Assembly (NCBI RefSeq): GCF_019038415.1
Contig: NZ_JAFKRG010000009.1
Coordinates: forward strand, 62,001 to 126,000
Source of the DNA: Synechococcus sp. CCY 9618
GTDB taxonomy: Bacteria > Cyanobacteriota > Cyanobacteriia > PCC-6307 > Cyanobiaceae
Length of the DNA: 64,000 nucleotides
Direction of reading: 5' to 3'
The stretch's first letter is position 1. Every line of letters begins with the position of its first letter. The notes under the pieces are model-generated. The model saw only the letters and a list, made by a program, of their open reading frames with translations. It was not told the DNA's origin and made no database searches. Below are positions 52,820 to 59,937 of the stretch, one piece after another. The position numbers and the translations under genes are program-made.

Positions 52820-53046
52820 GAGGCGAACTTCTGAGCCCGCTGGCGCTCGCGCTCCTGGTCGGCCTCAAAGGTTTCCAGCTCCACGCCCCACTCGCCGCTG
52901 AGGAAGCGCTGAGCCACCTGGGCCCGGCGCCTCTGCTGCAGGGCCTCCTCCATCAGACGGCGAATGGCGGGCCCCTTCTTGCGCTCACCCGTGATGTCCA
53001 GGATTTCGGCCATCTCCGTTTCGGACAACTCGACGGTCACTTTCAT
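52816..53046 (-). CDS. vapB: VapB-type antitoxin (ribbon-helix-helix-like)
   Basis: 76 residues from ATG 53046 (MKVTVELSETEMAEILDITG), with a beta-strand/helix N-terminus of the ribbon-helix-helix type followed by GERKKGPAIRRLMEEALQQR and a long charged C-terminal helix (AQVAQRFLSGEWGVELETFE). The frame remains open upstream into the end of hydrolase copy 2, but ATG 53046 fits the fold. Overlaps vapC; translated together. Confidence 0.85.
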   Translation of the reverse strand: MKVTVELSETEMAEILDITGERKKGPAIRRLMEEALQQRRRAQVAQRFLSGEWGVELETFEADQERERQRAQKFAS

Positions 53047-53131
53047 GGTTTCAGTATCCAGGAGTCCGAGTCTCCGGTCAGCATGGCAGCCCTCGTAGCT
53101 TCTTGTCTCCGCTGCATCGAGCTGGCAAGCC

Positions 53132-53800
53132 TCACCCCCCCAGCACCCCCCGCAAAAAACCATCACTCCACGCCACCGCCGTGGCCCAGTTCTCCGCCTC
53201 GCTCAGCCCCGAACGGCGGGTGGGCTTGAAGCTGTGGTCGCCGCTGGGGATCCAGCCCAGCTGCACTTCCGGCGAGAGGCTGTAGCCCTCCACCTCCTCG
53301 CGGCGCCCGAAGCTGTCCCGCTCCCCCTGCAGGATCAGGGTGGGCGTGGTCAGGGCGGCCAGGTGCTCGGTGCGTAGCTGCAGCGGTTTGCCGGGCGGGT
53401 GGAAGGGGTAGCCCAGGCACAGGCAGCCGCGCACCCCGTCGCTGGCGGCCAGCTCCTCCACCAGCAGGCTGGCCACCCGCCCGCCCATCGACTTGCCGCC
53501 GATGAACAGGGGCCACTCCGGGCTGGCGCTTTTCTCCAGCCGCACCTGCTCACGAAACGCCTCCTGCAGCACCGGCATCCGGTCGGGCCCCTGGCGGCGG
53601 CCCGTCTCTCGCATCCGGGCCATGTAGGCAAACTCGAAGCGCACCACCCGCCAGCCCGCCGCGGCCAGCCCGGTGGCGATGGCCACCATGAACGGGCTGT
53701 CCATCGGCGCTCCAGCCCCATGGGCCAGCAGCAGGGTGGCCGGGGCGGTGTCGGGGCCGTCGATCAACCGTGGCGCGGAGATTGGGGCCTGAGCCGTCAT
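53132..53800 (-). CDS. Alpha/beta-hydrolase (KANL3/Tex30 type), intact copy 2
   Basis: 222 residues from ATG 53800 (MTAQAPISAPRLIDGPDTAP). LLLAHGAGAPMDSPFM is the oxyanion loop, FIGGKSMGGRVASLL the nucleophile elbow (GxSxG), with TPTLILQGERDSFG (Asp) and SGDHSFKP (His) completing the triad. Such small cytoplasmic hydrolases act on ester or thioester bonds; the substrate is unknown. Two broken direct copies flank it. The frame remains open upstream for about 60 codons into sequence of an unrelated decayed gene (53801-54000). Confidence 0.85.
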   Translation of the reverse strand: MTAQAPISAPRLIDGPDTAPATLLLAHGAGAPMDSPFMVAIATGLAAAGWRVVRFEFAYMARMRETGRRQGPDRMPVLQEAFREQVRLEKSASPEWPLFIGGKSMGGRVASLLVEELAASDGVRGCLCLGYPFHPPGKPLQLRTEHLAALTTPTLILQGERDSFGRREEVEGYSLSPEVQLGWIPSGDHSFKPTRRSGLSEAENWATAVAWSDGFLRGVLGG

Positions 53801-54138
53801 GGCCAGATCCTGGTGGAGCCGCCGGCCCTCCGTCCATTCCGCCGGGGCCAGGCCAGCGGACAGCAGGCGCCGGTCGGCGTCGCTTGCGAGGATCTCGCTC
53901 ACCGCTTCGGCCAGCAGCGAAGCGATCGGCTTGTGCTCCAGCGAGGCCACATAAGGGTCTTGCGCAGCCGCTCGTGATCGGCCGGAAAGCGATCGATCAG
54001 CCTTTGCGACATGCTCCAGCTCTGAGGCGACAACAGAGGGGAGCATCGCGCCTGAGCCTCGTAGCAGGCGTTGGCCCAAGGTCGGGGTGACGAGACCATC
54101 CGCGCAGGGCGGGTCAAGCCGTGGTGAAGGTCTGAGGA
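53801..54138 (-). other. Decayed coding stretch between hydrolase copy 2 and the phd/PIN pair
   Basis: On the minus strand a start at 54012 gives MSQRLIDRFPADHERLRK, which after a frame change runs into DPYVASLEHKPIASLLAEAV and SEILASDADRRLLSAGLAPA and stays in frame with the hydrolase start. This looks like a 70-residue protein broken by a frameshift near 53965. I do not recognise the family. Nothing else is supported. Confidence 0.35.
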
Positions 54139-54546
54139 TCAGCCCACGGCCTCCACATGCTCTCCGTAGGCCGCCAGGGTGCGATCGGCGCTGAGCATCC
54201 GAAGGCCTTCCACCTGGGCCTGCACCACCAGCAGGCGGTCGAACGGGTCGCGGTGGATCCAGGGCAGGTGCTGCACGGCCAGCGCGTGTTCGGCGCGCAC
54301 TGGCAGCTCGCGGAACCCTTGGCCAAGCAGACCCAGGCGCAAGGCGGAAGCCTCCACCTGGAAATCGGCTCGCCCGAGCGACGACTTGATGGCCACCTCC
54401 CACAGGCTCACCACGCTGAGCACCACCGGCTGGGCCGGATCTGCCAGAAGGCTGGCCACAGCAGCGGGCAACCGCTTCGGTTCGATCGCCCACCAGAGCA
54501 GCAGCTGGGTGTCGAGGAGCAGGGCCTGGGGTTCGGTGGGGGTCAC
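54139..54546 (-). CDS. PIN-domain toxin (VapC type, partner of Phd)
   Basis: 135 residues from GTG 54546. PIN motifs: LLLDTQLLLWW (Asp), SLWEVAIKSSLG (Glu, with the SxWExxIK signature of this PIN subfamily), HRDPFDRLLVVQAQ (Asp) and LLSADRTLAAYG (Asp). HLPWIHRDPFDRLLVAQA is the standard signature of the type paired with Phd/YefM antitoxins. Starts 10 bp after the antitoxin stop. All catalytic positions are kept. Confidence 0.9.
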   Translation of the reverse strand: MTPTEPQALLLDTQLLLWWAIEPKRLPAAVASLLADPAQPVVLSVVSLWEVAIKSSLGRADFQVEASALRLGLLGQGFRELPVRAEHALAVQHLPWIHRDPFDRLLVVQAQVEGLRMLSADRTLAAYGEHVEAVG

Positions 54547-54556
54547 TCCTGCGGGA

Positions 54557-54784
54557 TCAGCCGAACAGGGCGTCGATCTCGCTGGCGAAGTCGGCCTTGA
54601 GATCCGCTCGGGCCACGGCAGCACCCTGGAGGAACCCGCCGCGGCGAATCTCTGAGGTTTCTTGCACGGGTACCAGCCGCACCAGCGGCCGGCCGGCTTT
54701 GGCGATCACCACCTCCTCCCCCTCGAGGGCCTGGGCCACGTAGCGAGAGAGGTGGGTCTTGGCGTCGTGGAGGTTCACCTGCAT
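54557..54784 (-). CDS. Phd/YefM-type antitoxin
   Basis: 75 residues from ATG 54784 (MQVNLHDAKTHLSRYVAQAL), the standard N-terminus of this antitoxin family, with GEEVVIAKAGRPLVRLVPV as the second beta segment and an acidic C-terminus (DLKADFASEIDALFG) for toxin binding. A CTTAG/CTAAG pair just upstream (within 54805-54835) could be part of its operator. Paired with the PIN gene at 54139-54546. Confidence 0.9.
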   Translation of the reverse strand: MQVNLHDAKTHLSRYVAQALEGEEVVIAKAGRPLVRLVPVQETSEIRRGGFLQGAAVARADLKADFASEIDALFG

Positions 54785-54954
54785 GGCCAGGGCCCGCAAT
54801 GGGATCAGCTTAGTCTGTGTGCGGCTAAGTCAAGTCCATCGGGAATGAAGCCGAGTGAACCCGAGAGGAAGAAGATCCTCATGAAACCTGCCGACCCGAT
54901 AGGCCCCGCAGGAGGAGTAAACGAGTCAGTCTGCGGTGCTGCTGGAGCAACTGA

Positions 54955-55359
54955 GCTCAGCCCCGAACGCCTGGTGGGCTTGAAGCTGTGGTCGCAGCTG
55001 GGGATCCAGCCCAGCTGCTCCACCAGCAGGCTGGCCACCCGCCCGCCCATACCTGCCCGCCCATCGCCATGCCGCCGATGAACAGCGGCCGCTGCGGGCT
55101 CACGCCCCTCTCCAGCCGCACCTGCTGGCGGAACGCCTCCTGCAGCACCGGCATCCGGTCGGGTCCCTGGCGGCGGCCCGTCTCGCGCATCCGGGCCATG
55201 TAAGCAAACTCGAAGCGCACCACCCGCCAGCCCGGCGGCGATGGCCGCCAGGAACGGGCTGTGCATCGGCGCCCCGGCCCCATGGGCCAGCAGCAGGGTG
55301 GCCGGGGCGGCGTCGGGGCCGTCGAGCAGGCGGGGGTCGGGGTCAAGGGTCGGAGTCAT
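54955..55359 (-). pseudogene. Alpha/beta-hydrolase copy 3, degraded
   Basis: Starts like copy 2 (ATG 55359, MTPTLDPDPRLLDGPDAAP, then LLLAHGAGAPMHSPFLAAIA). Then a 14-nt deletion between two GGGCTGG heptamers shifts the frame, and a 14-nt duplication (CCCGCCCAT repeated, near 55045) restores it, so the middle is read in the wrong frame. In the former frame the elbow GGKSMGG has become GGMAMGG, losing the catalytic Ser. A 192-nt in-frame deletion between two CCAGCT hexamers removes the Asp-containing middle, and the end is replaced after KPTRRSGLSS. Confidence 0.85.
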
Positions 55360-55420
55360 GGGTGGATCCTCGTGGAACCAGCGGGATCTGCCAGCCGCGT
55401 GATGCCCACCGTTGATGGCA

Positions 55421-55741
55421 TCAGGGAATCAACAGTTCCCTGTAATCGCCGCTCCTGGTGGCCGCAACAGCGGCCATCACGGCTTCCGTGGCCTGCCGAA
55501 TCCTGGGCCAGCTGGTGGTGGTCAGGACAAGGATCGCGATGCTGCGGTCCTGGAGGTTCTGCTGCTAACGAAGGTTGGTATCGGTTGTCATCAGCAGCTC
55601 GTAACCCTCCTGCTCCGCCAGCCGGATCAGCTCGCCATTGGTGACGGTCGACCAGCCCAACTCGTAAGCCGTGGCAACGATGTGGCCATCCAGATACCGG
55701 CGCAGGGGAACGGGTGTCCCCTGATCAAACAGGATCCGCAC
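55421..55741 (-). pseudogene. DUF5615-type PIN-like toxin with an in-frame amber codon
   Basis: From GTG 55741 the frame reads VRILFDQGTPVPLRRYLDGH, ELIRLAEQEGYELLMTTDTN, LR, then TAG (55565-55567), then QQNLQDRSIAILVLTTTSWP through RQATEAVMAAVAATRSGDYR to TGA at 55421-55423. Homologues have NLRYQQNL at this point, so a Tyr codon has become TAG. The DUF5615 acidic residues (FDQG, TTDTN) precede the stop, but the truncated product would lack the last 46 or so residues. Its antitoxin gene (DUF433) immediately upstream is intact. Confidence 0.85.
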
Positions 55742-55981
55742 TCAGACCACCGTCGCGGCCGTGCTCCTAGCGACATGCTCCAGAACCAGCCGGGCCTGCA
55801 CGACACTGACGCCAGGGAACAGCTCGACGAACTCCTGAACGGAAACGCCATCTTCCAGATTTTCGAACAGGGCTGCCACCGGAATCCGAGAACCGCGAAA
55901 CACCCAGGCACCACTGACGCGCAAAGGATCCTTCTCCACGGCAGGGCAATCCGCCCAGGCCAGATCCGATCCAGTGGTCAC
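55742..55981 (-). CDS. DUF433 antitoxin
   Basis: 79 residues from GTG 55981. VEKDPLRVSGAWVFRGSRIP is the DUF433 winged-helix start; VAALFENLEDGVSVQEFVEL and VSVVQARLVLEHVA complete the domain. DUF433 proteins form type II pairs with DUF5615 toxins. The toxin gene starts directly after the stop codon but carries an amber codon, so the antitoxin may now be an orphan. Confidence 0.88.
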   Translation of the reverse strand: MTTGSDLAWADCPAVEKDPLRVSGAWVFRGSRIPVAALFENLEDGVSVQEFVELFPGVSVVQARLVLEHVARSTAATVV

Positions 55982-56005
55982 AGGTCCAGCCGGCAGCCGA
56001 TGCGT

Positions 56006-56300
56006 TCAGGGTAGACAGCCCGTTTGTTGGCGTTCGGGCGCAGGACGGGATAGGTTCCGCCATCCCCTCGTCAGGTCTTGGTTCGTTTGGCTGGCCATGC
56101 CGACCGGCCCCCTCCACGGCAGCTCCAGCCAGCCCCGCAGGGCCAGATCCAGCTCGATCAACAGCTGGGGCTCCAGCTGGCCCACCACACCGCCCAGGGC
56201 GGCCAGGGGCAGAGCGTGACGCTGGGATGGGCCTGCAGCCAGCGGTCCGCCTGCACCACCACGGCGGGGCGTGGCTTGCCGGCGTAAACCCTGCCAGGGT
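56006..56300 (-). pseudogene. MazF/PemK-type toxin fossil
   Basis: On the minus strand GRVYAGKPRPAVVVQADRWL followed by QAHPSVTLCP is the MazF N-terminal core, including the KPRPAVVVQ strand. After the run of Cs near 56218 the frame shifts; read in the other frame the DNA continues LAALGGVVGQLEPQLLIELD then LALRGWLELPW, which matches the C-terminal helix of the family, to a TGA at 56006-56008. The middle of the toxin (about 50 residues with the catalytic loop) is missing. No intact antitoxin is seen. Confidence 0.6.
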
Positions 56301-56436
56301 CATGCCGTCCAGTCGGGCCAGTCGGGCACCTCTCGCTCCATTGGGGCGACTCCGACGTGGCCAGCCGCATCGACTGCTGCCGGGCCTCCTCGCCGTCCCC
56401 GCGGCGCACCAGAATCCGGGGGCCTGCCTCCCTGCC

Positions 56437-56697
56437 ATGGGCGCGATCCTGCTTACCGTTCTGACCGTGCTGCTGGGCTACGGCCTGGGCAAGGGTGTTC
56501 CCCGGCTGGTGCAGGGCTCCGGCCGCCTGGCGCGCCGCTCCCGCTTCACCCAGCTGGCCTTCGGGGTTCTGCTGCTGTTGCCCTGGCTGGTGGGGATCGC
56601 CCTGGTGGTGCAGCTGCCCCTGCGCCCGGTGCTGCTGCTGCCGGCGATCGGCTACGCCGCTGACATGGCGCTCGGCCGCCGCAAGCTGGGTCTGTAG
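56437..56697 (+). CDS. Small hydrophobic membrane protein, unknown
   Basis: 86 residues from ATG 56437 (MGAILLTVLTVLLGYGLGKG), with two to three transmembrane helices (residues 2-20, 36-55, 58-76). The short loop RRSRFTQLAFG is positively charged. No family is recognised. It is convergent with cbpM, 21 bp away. Composition and the strong hydrophobic pattern support a real gene. Confidence 0.6.
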   Translation: MGAILLTVLTVLLGYGLGKGVPRLVQGSGRLARRSRFTQLAFGVLLLLPWLVGIALVVQLPLRPVLLLPAIGYAADMALGRRKLGL

Positions 56698-56718
56698 CCG
56701 GCCCCGCTGGGCCGCCCC

Positions 56719-57030
56719 TCAGCGCGGCAGCTGGGATTCCAGCTCCCGCAGCCGCTGCTCCAGGGCTTCGATGCGATCGAGATAGGTGAGGGCCAGGGCC
56801 ATGCCGGAGACATTGAGGCCGAAGTCGTCGCGCAGGCGGGCGGCGCGGCGGGCCAGGGTGAGGGTGCGGCTGTGGAAAGTCCAGGTGGGTTCACTGCCCC
56901 CGGCCACCTGGAACACACCGAACTGAACCAGTTCGATCACCTCCTCCTGCACCAGCCCCGAGGCGGAGAGCAACTCCTCCAGGGGCAGCGGGCTTTCGTT
57001 GTCGTCGGGAATCAGCAGATCGTCAGCCAT
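56719..57030 (-). CDS. cbpM: CbpM-like chaperone modulator (MerR-type fold)
   Basis: 103 residues from ATG 57030. LEELLSASGLVQEEVIELVQ and GVFQVAGGSEPTWTFHSRTL match the winged-helix of CbpM, and the C-terminal coiled coil (TYLDRIEALEQRLRELESQL) the dimerisation part. CbpM binds the J-domain of CbpA and restrains it. It overlaps cbpA by 8 nt (57023-57030), the usual arrangement. Confidence 0.85.
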   Translation of the reverse strand: MADDLLIPDDNESPLPLEELLSASGLVQEEVIELVQFGVFQVAGGSEPTWTFHSRTLTLARRAARLRDDFGLNVSGMALALTYLDRIEALEQRLRELESQLPR

Positions 57031-57973
57031 CGGTGGGAACTCCTTCGAGATGGAGGCGGGGGTGGAAGGACGAGGCGTCGGCCAGTTGCTGGAACAGCTC
57101 CCGTTCCCGCTCACTGAGCTCCGGCGGCATCACGATCTGGAGCACACCGTAGAGATCGCCGGCTCCCTCGCGCCGGTGGGGCAGGCCCTTGCCGGCCAGG
57201 CGCAGCTTCTGGCCGTTGCGCATGCCCGGCTGCACCCGCACCCGGGCGGTGCCATCGAGGCTGGGGAGGGTGATCTCGGCGCCGAGGGCGATCTCCCAGG
57301 GAGCGATCGGCACGTCGAGATAGAGGTCATGGCCCACGGCCCGGAAGCGGGGGTGGGGCTTCAGATGGATGTCCAGATACAGATCCCCGGCCGGCCCCCC
57401 ACCGATCCCCGCCCCACCCCGACCAGGCACCCGCAGCCGCTCCCCCTCGATCACGCCGCGGGGCACCCGGATCCGGCCGGAGCGGGTCTCCCGCTGCACC
57501 CGGCCATCGCTCTGCAGGGTCGGCACGCTCAGGTTGAAGGACACCTCGGTGCCCTGGGCCGCCTGCTCGAGGGTCAGCTCGGTGGCCACCTCCAGGTCCT
57601 GGCCGCGGATGGGCACCGGCCCCGCCGGGCGCCCCCAGCCCCCGGCGCCGAAGCCCATCTGCTCGAACAGATCGGCCAGATCCACCTCCTGCGGCTGGCC
57701 GCCGTCCCGCCGGAAGCGTGTCTCCCAGTCGGGGGAGGGGTGGAACTCCTCCCCGGGGCGGTGGCGGCCGAGATCGTCGTAGGCCTGGCGTTTCTCCGGA
57801 TCGGAGAGGGTCTGGTAGGCCTCGCTGATCGCCTTGAAGCGGTCCTCGGCGCCCTCTTCCTTGGCCACATCCGGGTGGTAACGCCGCGCCAGCCGCCGGT
57901 AGGCCTTCTTGATGTCCTCGGCGCTGGCGTCCCGCTCCACCTCCAGCGCGGCGTAGTAATCCTTGAACTTCAT
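57023..57973 (-). CDS. cbpA: CbpA-type DnaJ co-chaperone
   Basis: 316 residues from ATG 57973. N-terminal J domain with the HPD motif (RRLARRYHPDVAKEE), a Gly/Phe-type linker (FEQMGFGAGGWGRPAG) and two C-terminal substrate-binding beta domains (VPRGVIEGERLRVPGRGGAG, LGAEITLPSLDGTARVRVQP). The zinc-finger of DnaJ is absent, so it is the CbpA/DnaJ2 type. It delivers substrates to DnaK and its J domain is expected to be restrained by the overlapping cbpM. Confidence 0.95.
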   Translation of the reverse strand: MKFKDYYAALEVERDASAEDIKKAYRRLARRYHPDVAKEEGAEDRFKAISEAYQTLSDPEKRQAYDDLGRHRPGEEFHPSPDWETRFRRDGGQPQEVDLADLFEQMGFGAGGWGRPAGPVPIRGQDLEVATELTLEQAAQGTEVSFNLSVPTLQSDGRVQRETRSGRIRVPRGVIEGERLRVPGRGGAGIGGGPAGDLYLDIHLKPHPRFRAVGHDLYLDVPIAPWEIALGAEITLPSLDGTARVRVQPGMRNGQKLRLAGKGLPHRREGAGDLYGVLQIVMPPELSERERELFQQLADASSFHPRLHLEGVPTDG

Positions 57974-58043
57974 GGCACCTGCCTCTCCCCGGCCACCGCG
58001 GCGAAGCGGCCAGGCTTGATTCTGCACCCCGCGGAGGAAGTCT

Positions 58044-58517
58044 TCAGAGCGGCGTGTTGCCCGCCACCCAGGTGCCGTGGCCGCCGCTCCACTCCCGTTT
58101 CCAGAAGGGGGCGTGGTGCTTGAGCTCCTCCAGCAGCTCCGCCACGCAGCGCAGCGCCGGGCCGCGGCGATCGGCCGCCACCGCCACCAGCACGATCGCC
58201 TCCCCCGGCAGGATCCGCCCCACCCGGTGCACCACCAGCACGGCCCCTACCCCATGGCGCCCGGCGCAGGCGGCGGCGATGGCCTGAAGCTGGGTCTCGC
58301 TCATGCCCGGGTAGTCCTCCAGCTCCAGGGCCTCCAGGGGGGCGCCGCTGGCGGTGCTGCCGCGGACGCGGCCGATGAAATGCCCCTCAGCGGCGGGGCT
58401 GTCGGCGGCGGTGGCGGCGCTCTGGCTCTGCCAGGCCTCCAGCAGCGCCAGGGGCTGGAAGGGCCTGCTGAGGATCCGCACCTCAAGGCGGGGCCGGCTG
58501 GTGGTGGCCGCGTCCAT
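58044..58517 (-). CDS. moaE: Molybdopterin synthase catalytic subunit
   Basis: Large subunit of molybdopterin synthase, which adds two sulfurs to cPMP. 157 residues. GHFIGRVRGSTASGAPLEAL, LELEDYPGMSETQL, VVHRVGRILPGEAIVLVAV and the Lys-containing HHAPFWKREW are the conserved substrate-binding stretches. It is 3 bp downstream of moaD. The rest of the pathway (moaC, moeA) is at 37.7-39.5 kb; moaA and moaB are not in the window. Confidence 0.95.
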   Translation of the reverse strand: MDAATTSRPRLEVRILSRPFQPLALLEAWQSQSAATAADSPAAEGHFIGRVRGSTASGAPLEALELEDYPGMSETQLQAIAAACAGRHGVGAVLVVHRVGRILPGEAIVLVAVAADRRGPALRCVAELLEELKHHAPFWKREWSGGHGTWVAGNTPL

Positions 58518-58520
58518 GGC

Positions 58521-58811
58521 TCAGCCTCCGGTGATCGGCGGCAGGAAGGCCACCTCGTCGCCGGGATTCAACGGGGTGTCGGCGGGGGCGAAGGCGTGGT
58601 TGATGGCCACGCGGATGGTGGCGGGGAATTCGGCGGCCTGCCCGGGCGGGGCCTCGCCCAGGGCCAGTTGCCGCCAGAGGTCGGCGGGGGTCAGCGGGCA
58701 GCCGTCGGCCGCCAGGGGCAGGCTGCGCTCGGACCAGCCGGCCCGCTCCCGCAGGGCGGCGAACAGGCGCACGCGCACCATGGCCGCGACGGCGCTTTGC
58801 TGGCTGGCCAT
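58521..58811 (-). CDS. moaD: Molybdopterin synthase sulfur-carrier subunit
   Basis: 96 residues (ATG 58811; ATG 58781, MVRVRLFAAL, is also likely). The ubiquitin-like fold is short and ends in the required C-terminal Gly-Gly (PPITGG), which is thiocarboxylated to donate sulfur to cPMP. ATG 58781 gives the usual MoaD size (86 residues). Upstream of moaE on the same strand; together they form molybdopterin synthase. Confidence 0.9.
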   Translation of the reverse strand: MASQQSAVAAMVRVRLFAALRERAGWSERSLPLAADGCPLTPADLWRQLALGEAPPGQAAEFPATIRVAINHAFAPADTPLNPGDEVAFLPPITGG

Positions 58812-58926
58812 GGCGTCCTTGCTGGTGGGACTCCAGCGTGACCGACGGTGGCCACGATCCCAGCGTCCCCCGGGACAGGCGGTTGGTTGGACGCGAACAG
58901 CGTTGAAGGGATCGCCACAGCCGTCG

Positions 58927-59260
58927 TCAGATCACCACCTGCGCCGATCCCGGCAGGAGATGGAAAAAGGTTGTGTGATAACAAACAAAGCAATGGCTGC
59001 CAACTAAACGCCTCTCGATGATCCAGTCTTCCCCGGCGACGGATGTGATCCGAACGAACGCGCTGGGGGTCAGCGGAAACGGGGGTGAGAGCGCAGGGGC
59101 CGAGCTCGTGCGTTTCGTCGGTCCAGCGGGTGTGGAGCCGCTGGTGTTCCTCAAGCGAGAGGGCCCGGCCGTCGGGTGTGAACACCCGGGCATCGGCGTG
59201 GCGGAACAGCCTGGCGATCCGACTGCCGGACTCACCTGCGGCGACGCCTTGGTCTCCACC
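58927..59260 (-). pseudogene. Decayed NTF2/SnoaL-like small gene
   Basis: The minus strand has two overlapping frames that together look like one protein: RHADARVFTPDGRALSLEEH then THELGPCALTPVSADP in one frame, and TSVAGEDWIIERRLVGSHCF then VCYHTTFFHLLPGSAQVVI in the other, ending at TGA 58927-58929. A frameshift near 59050 joins them. The second half is a convincing beta-sheet end, and the pattern resembles NTF2-like proteins. The N-terminal start is lost. Not a functional gene as read. Confidence 0.4.
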
Positions 59261-59308
59261 CATTGGGTTGGTGCAGCGCGGGCTGGAGCGGCTTGAAGCG
59301 CCAGGTCC

Positions 59309-59416
59309 ATCAGGCCTGCCGCGTCCAGTCGTCGGTGAGCAGGCCGCAGAAGCCCCAGTTCTCCCCTTCTGCTCCCGGGTGGCGCCGCGGGTGATCTGGA
59401 TGTTGACGGAGGGCAT
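59309..59416 (-). pseudogene. 4-oxalocrotonate tautomerase fossil
   Basis: ATG 59416 begins MPSVNIQITRGATREQK, the N-terminal catalytic proline and strand of the small tautomerases. The next stretch, one base out of frame, is GENWGFCGLLTD, matching the family's C-terminal NWGxGG. Everything between (about 35 residues) is deleted. A TGA at 59309-59311 ends the second frame. Deletion and frameshift mean it cannot make a tautomerase. Confidence 0.55.
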
Positions 59417-59652
59417 CCCTTCACCCGGTCCGTGGGCGTAGCACGAGGTCGTTCTGCAGGCTGCCGAACAGGCGGCGCCCAGCCCTGTCAGGCGTTCCCC
59501 TCCAGTGCACCATCCGATCACTCCTGCATGGGGTGATGGTCGACCGGCCTGAGCGGCTGGAACCCGAAGGGCTGGCGCGGGAGATCCCGGTGCTGCTCTC
59601 GGTCTGTCTGCTGAAAGCCTGATTGCAGGTCTGCTTCAGAGGCAGTGGGAGC

Positions 59653-59937
59653 TCAGCTCTGGAGGGTTTTCAGTTTCATGCTGCTGAACTCCAGCACGAG
59701 TGTCCGGCGAAATTCCGGAGGGAGCGCTCGCCAGTCGCAGTCCATCAGGGCGCCCTGAATCGCATCGGCCTCGATCGCTCCCACCTGTGCCAGTTCGGCG
59801 CGGCTGGTGATGCCGATGCCGGCCAGCCAGGCGGCACTCTTCGGGCCCAGATTACGCAAGCCTTGAAGTTCCGTGATGGCTGATCTGCTGGCAGTTTTCA
59901 ATGGCCGAAGTTCAGGCCTTCTCGGCAATGATGGCAT
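59653..59937 (-). CDS. TfoX C-terminal domain protein, shortened
   Basis: 94 residues from ATG 59937 (MPSLPRRPELRPLK). ITELQGLRNLGPKSAAWLAG then IGITSRAELAQVGAIEADAI is the DNA-binding-like helix-hairpin of the TfoX/Sxy C-terminal domain, followed by LMDCDWRALPPEFRRTLVLE. The usual segment between the second helix and the WxxLP end (about 15 residues) is missing. TfoX proteins govern competence in other bacteria; here the N-terminal domain is absent, so regulation of DNA uptake cannot be assumed. Its start overlaps the fusion gene's end by 26 nt. Confidence 0.6.
   Translation of the reverse strand: MPSLPRRPELRPLKTASRSAITELQGLRNLGPKSAAWLAGIGITSRAELAQVGAIEADAIQGALMDCDWRALPPEFRRTLVLEFSSMKLKTLQS

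Larger units (their letters stand above)
51893..55345. repeat. Three direct copies of an alpha/beta-hydrolase gene segment
   Basis: Near-identical blocks on the same (minus) strand start at about 51893, 53180 and 54955 (plus-strand landmarks: GGGTGGGCTTGAAGCTGTGG occurs at 51929, 53218 and, with one change, near 54971). Copies 1 and 2 match over about 470 bp; copy 3 lacks a 192-nt middle section. Toxin-antitoxin genes fill the two spacers (52415-53046 and 54139-54784). Confidence 0.8.
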
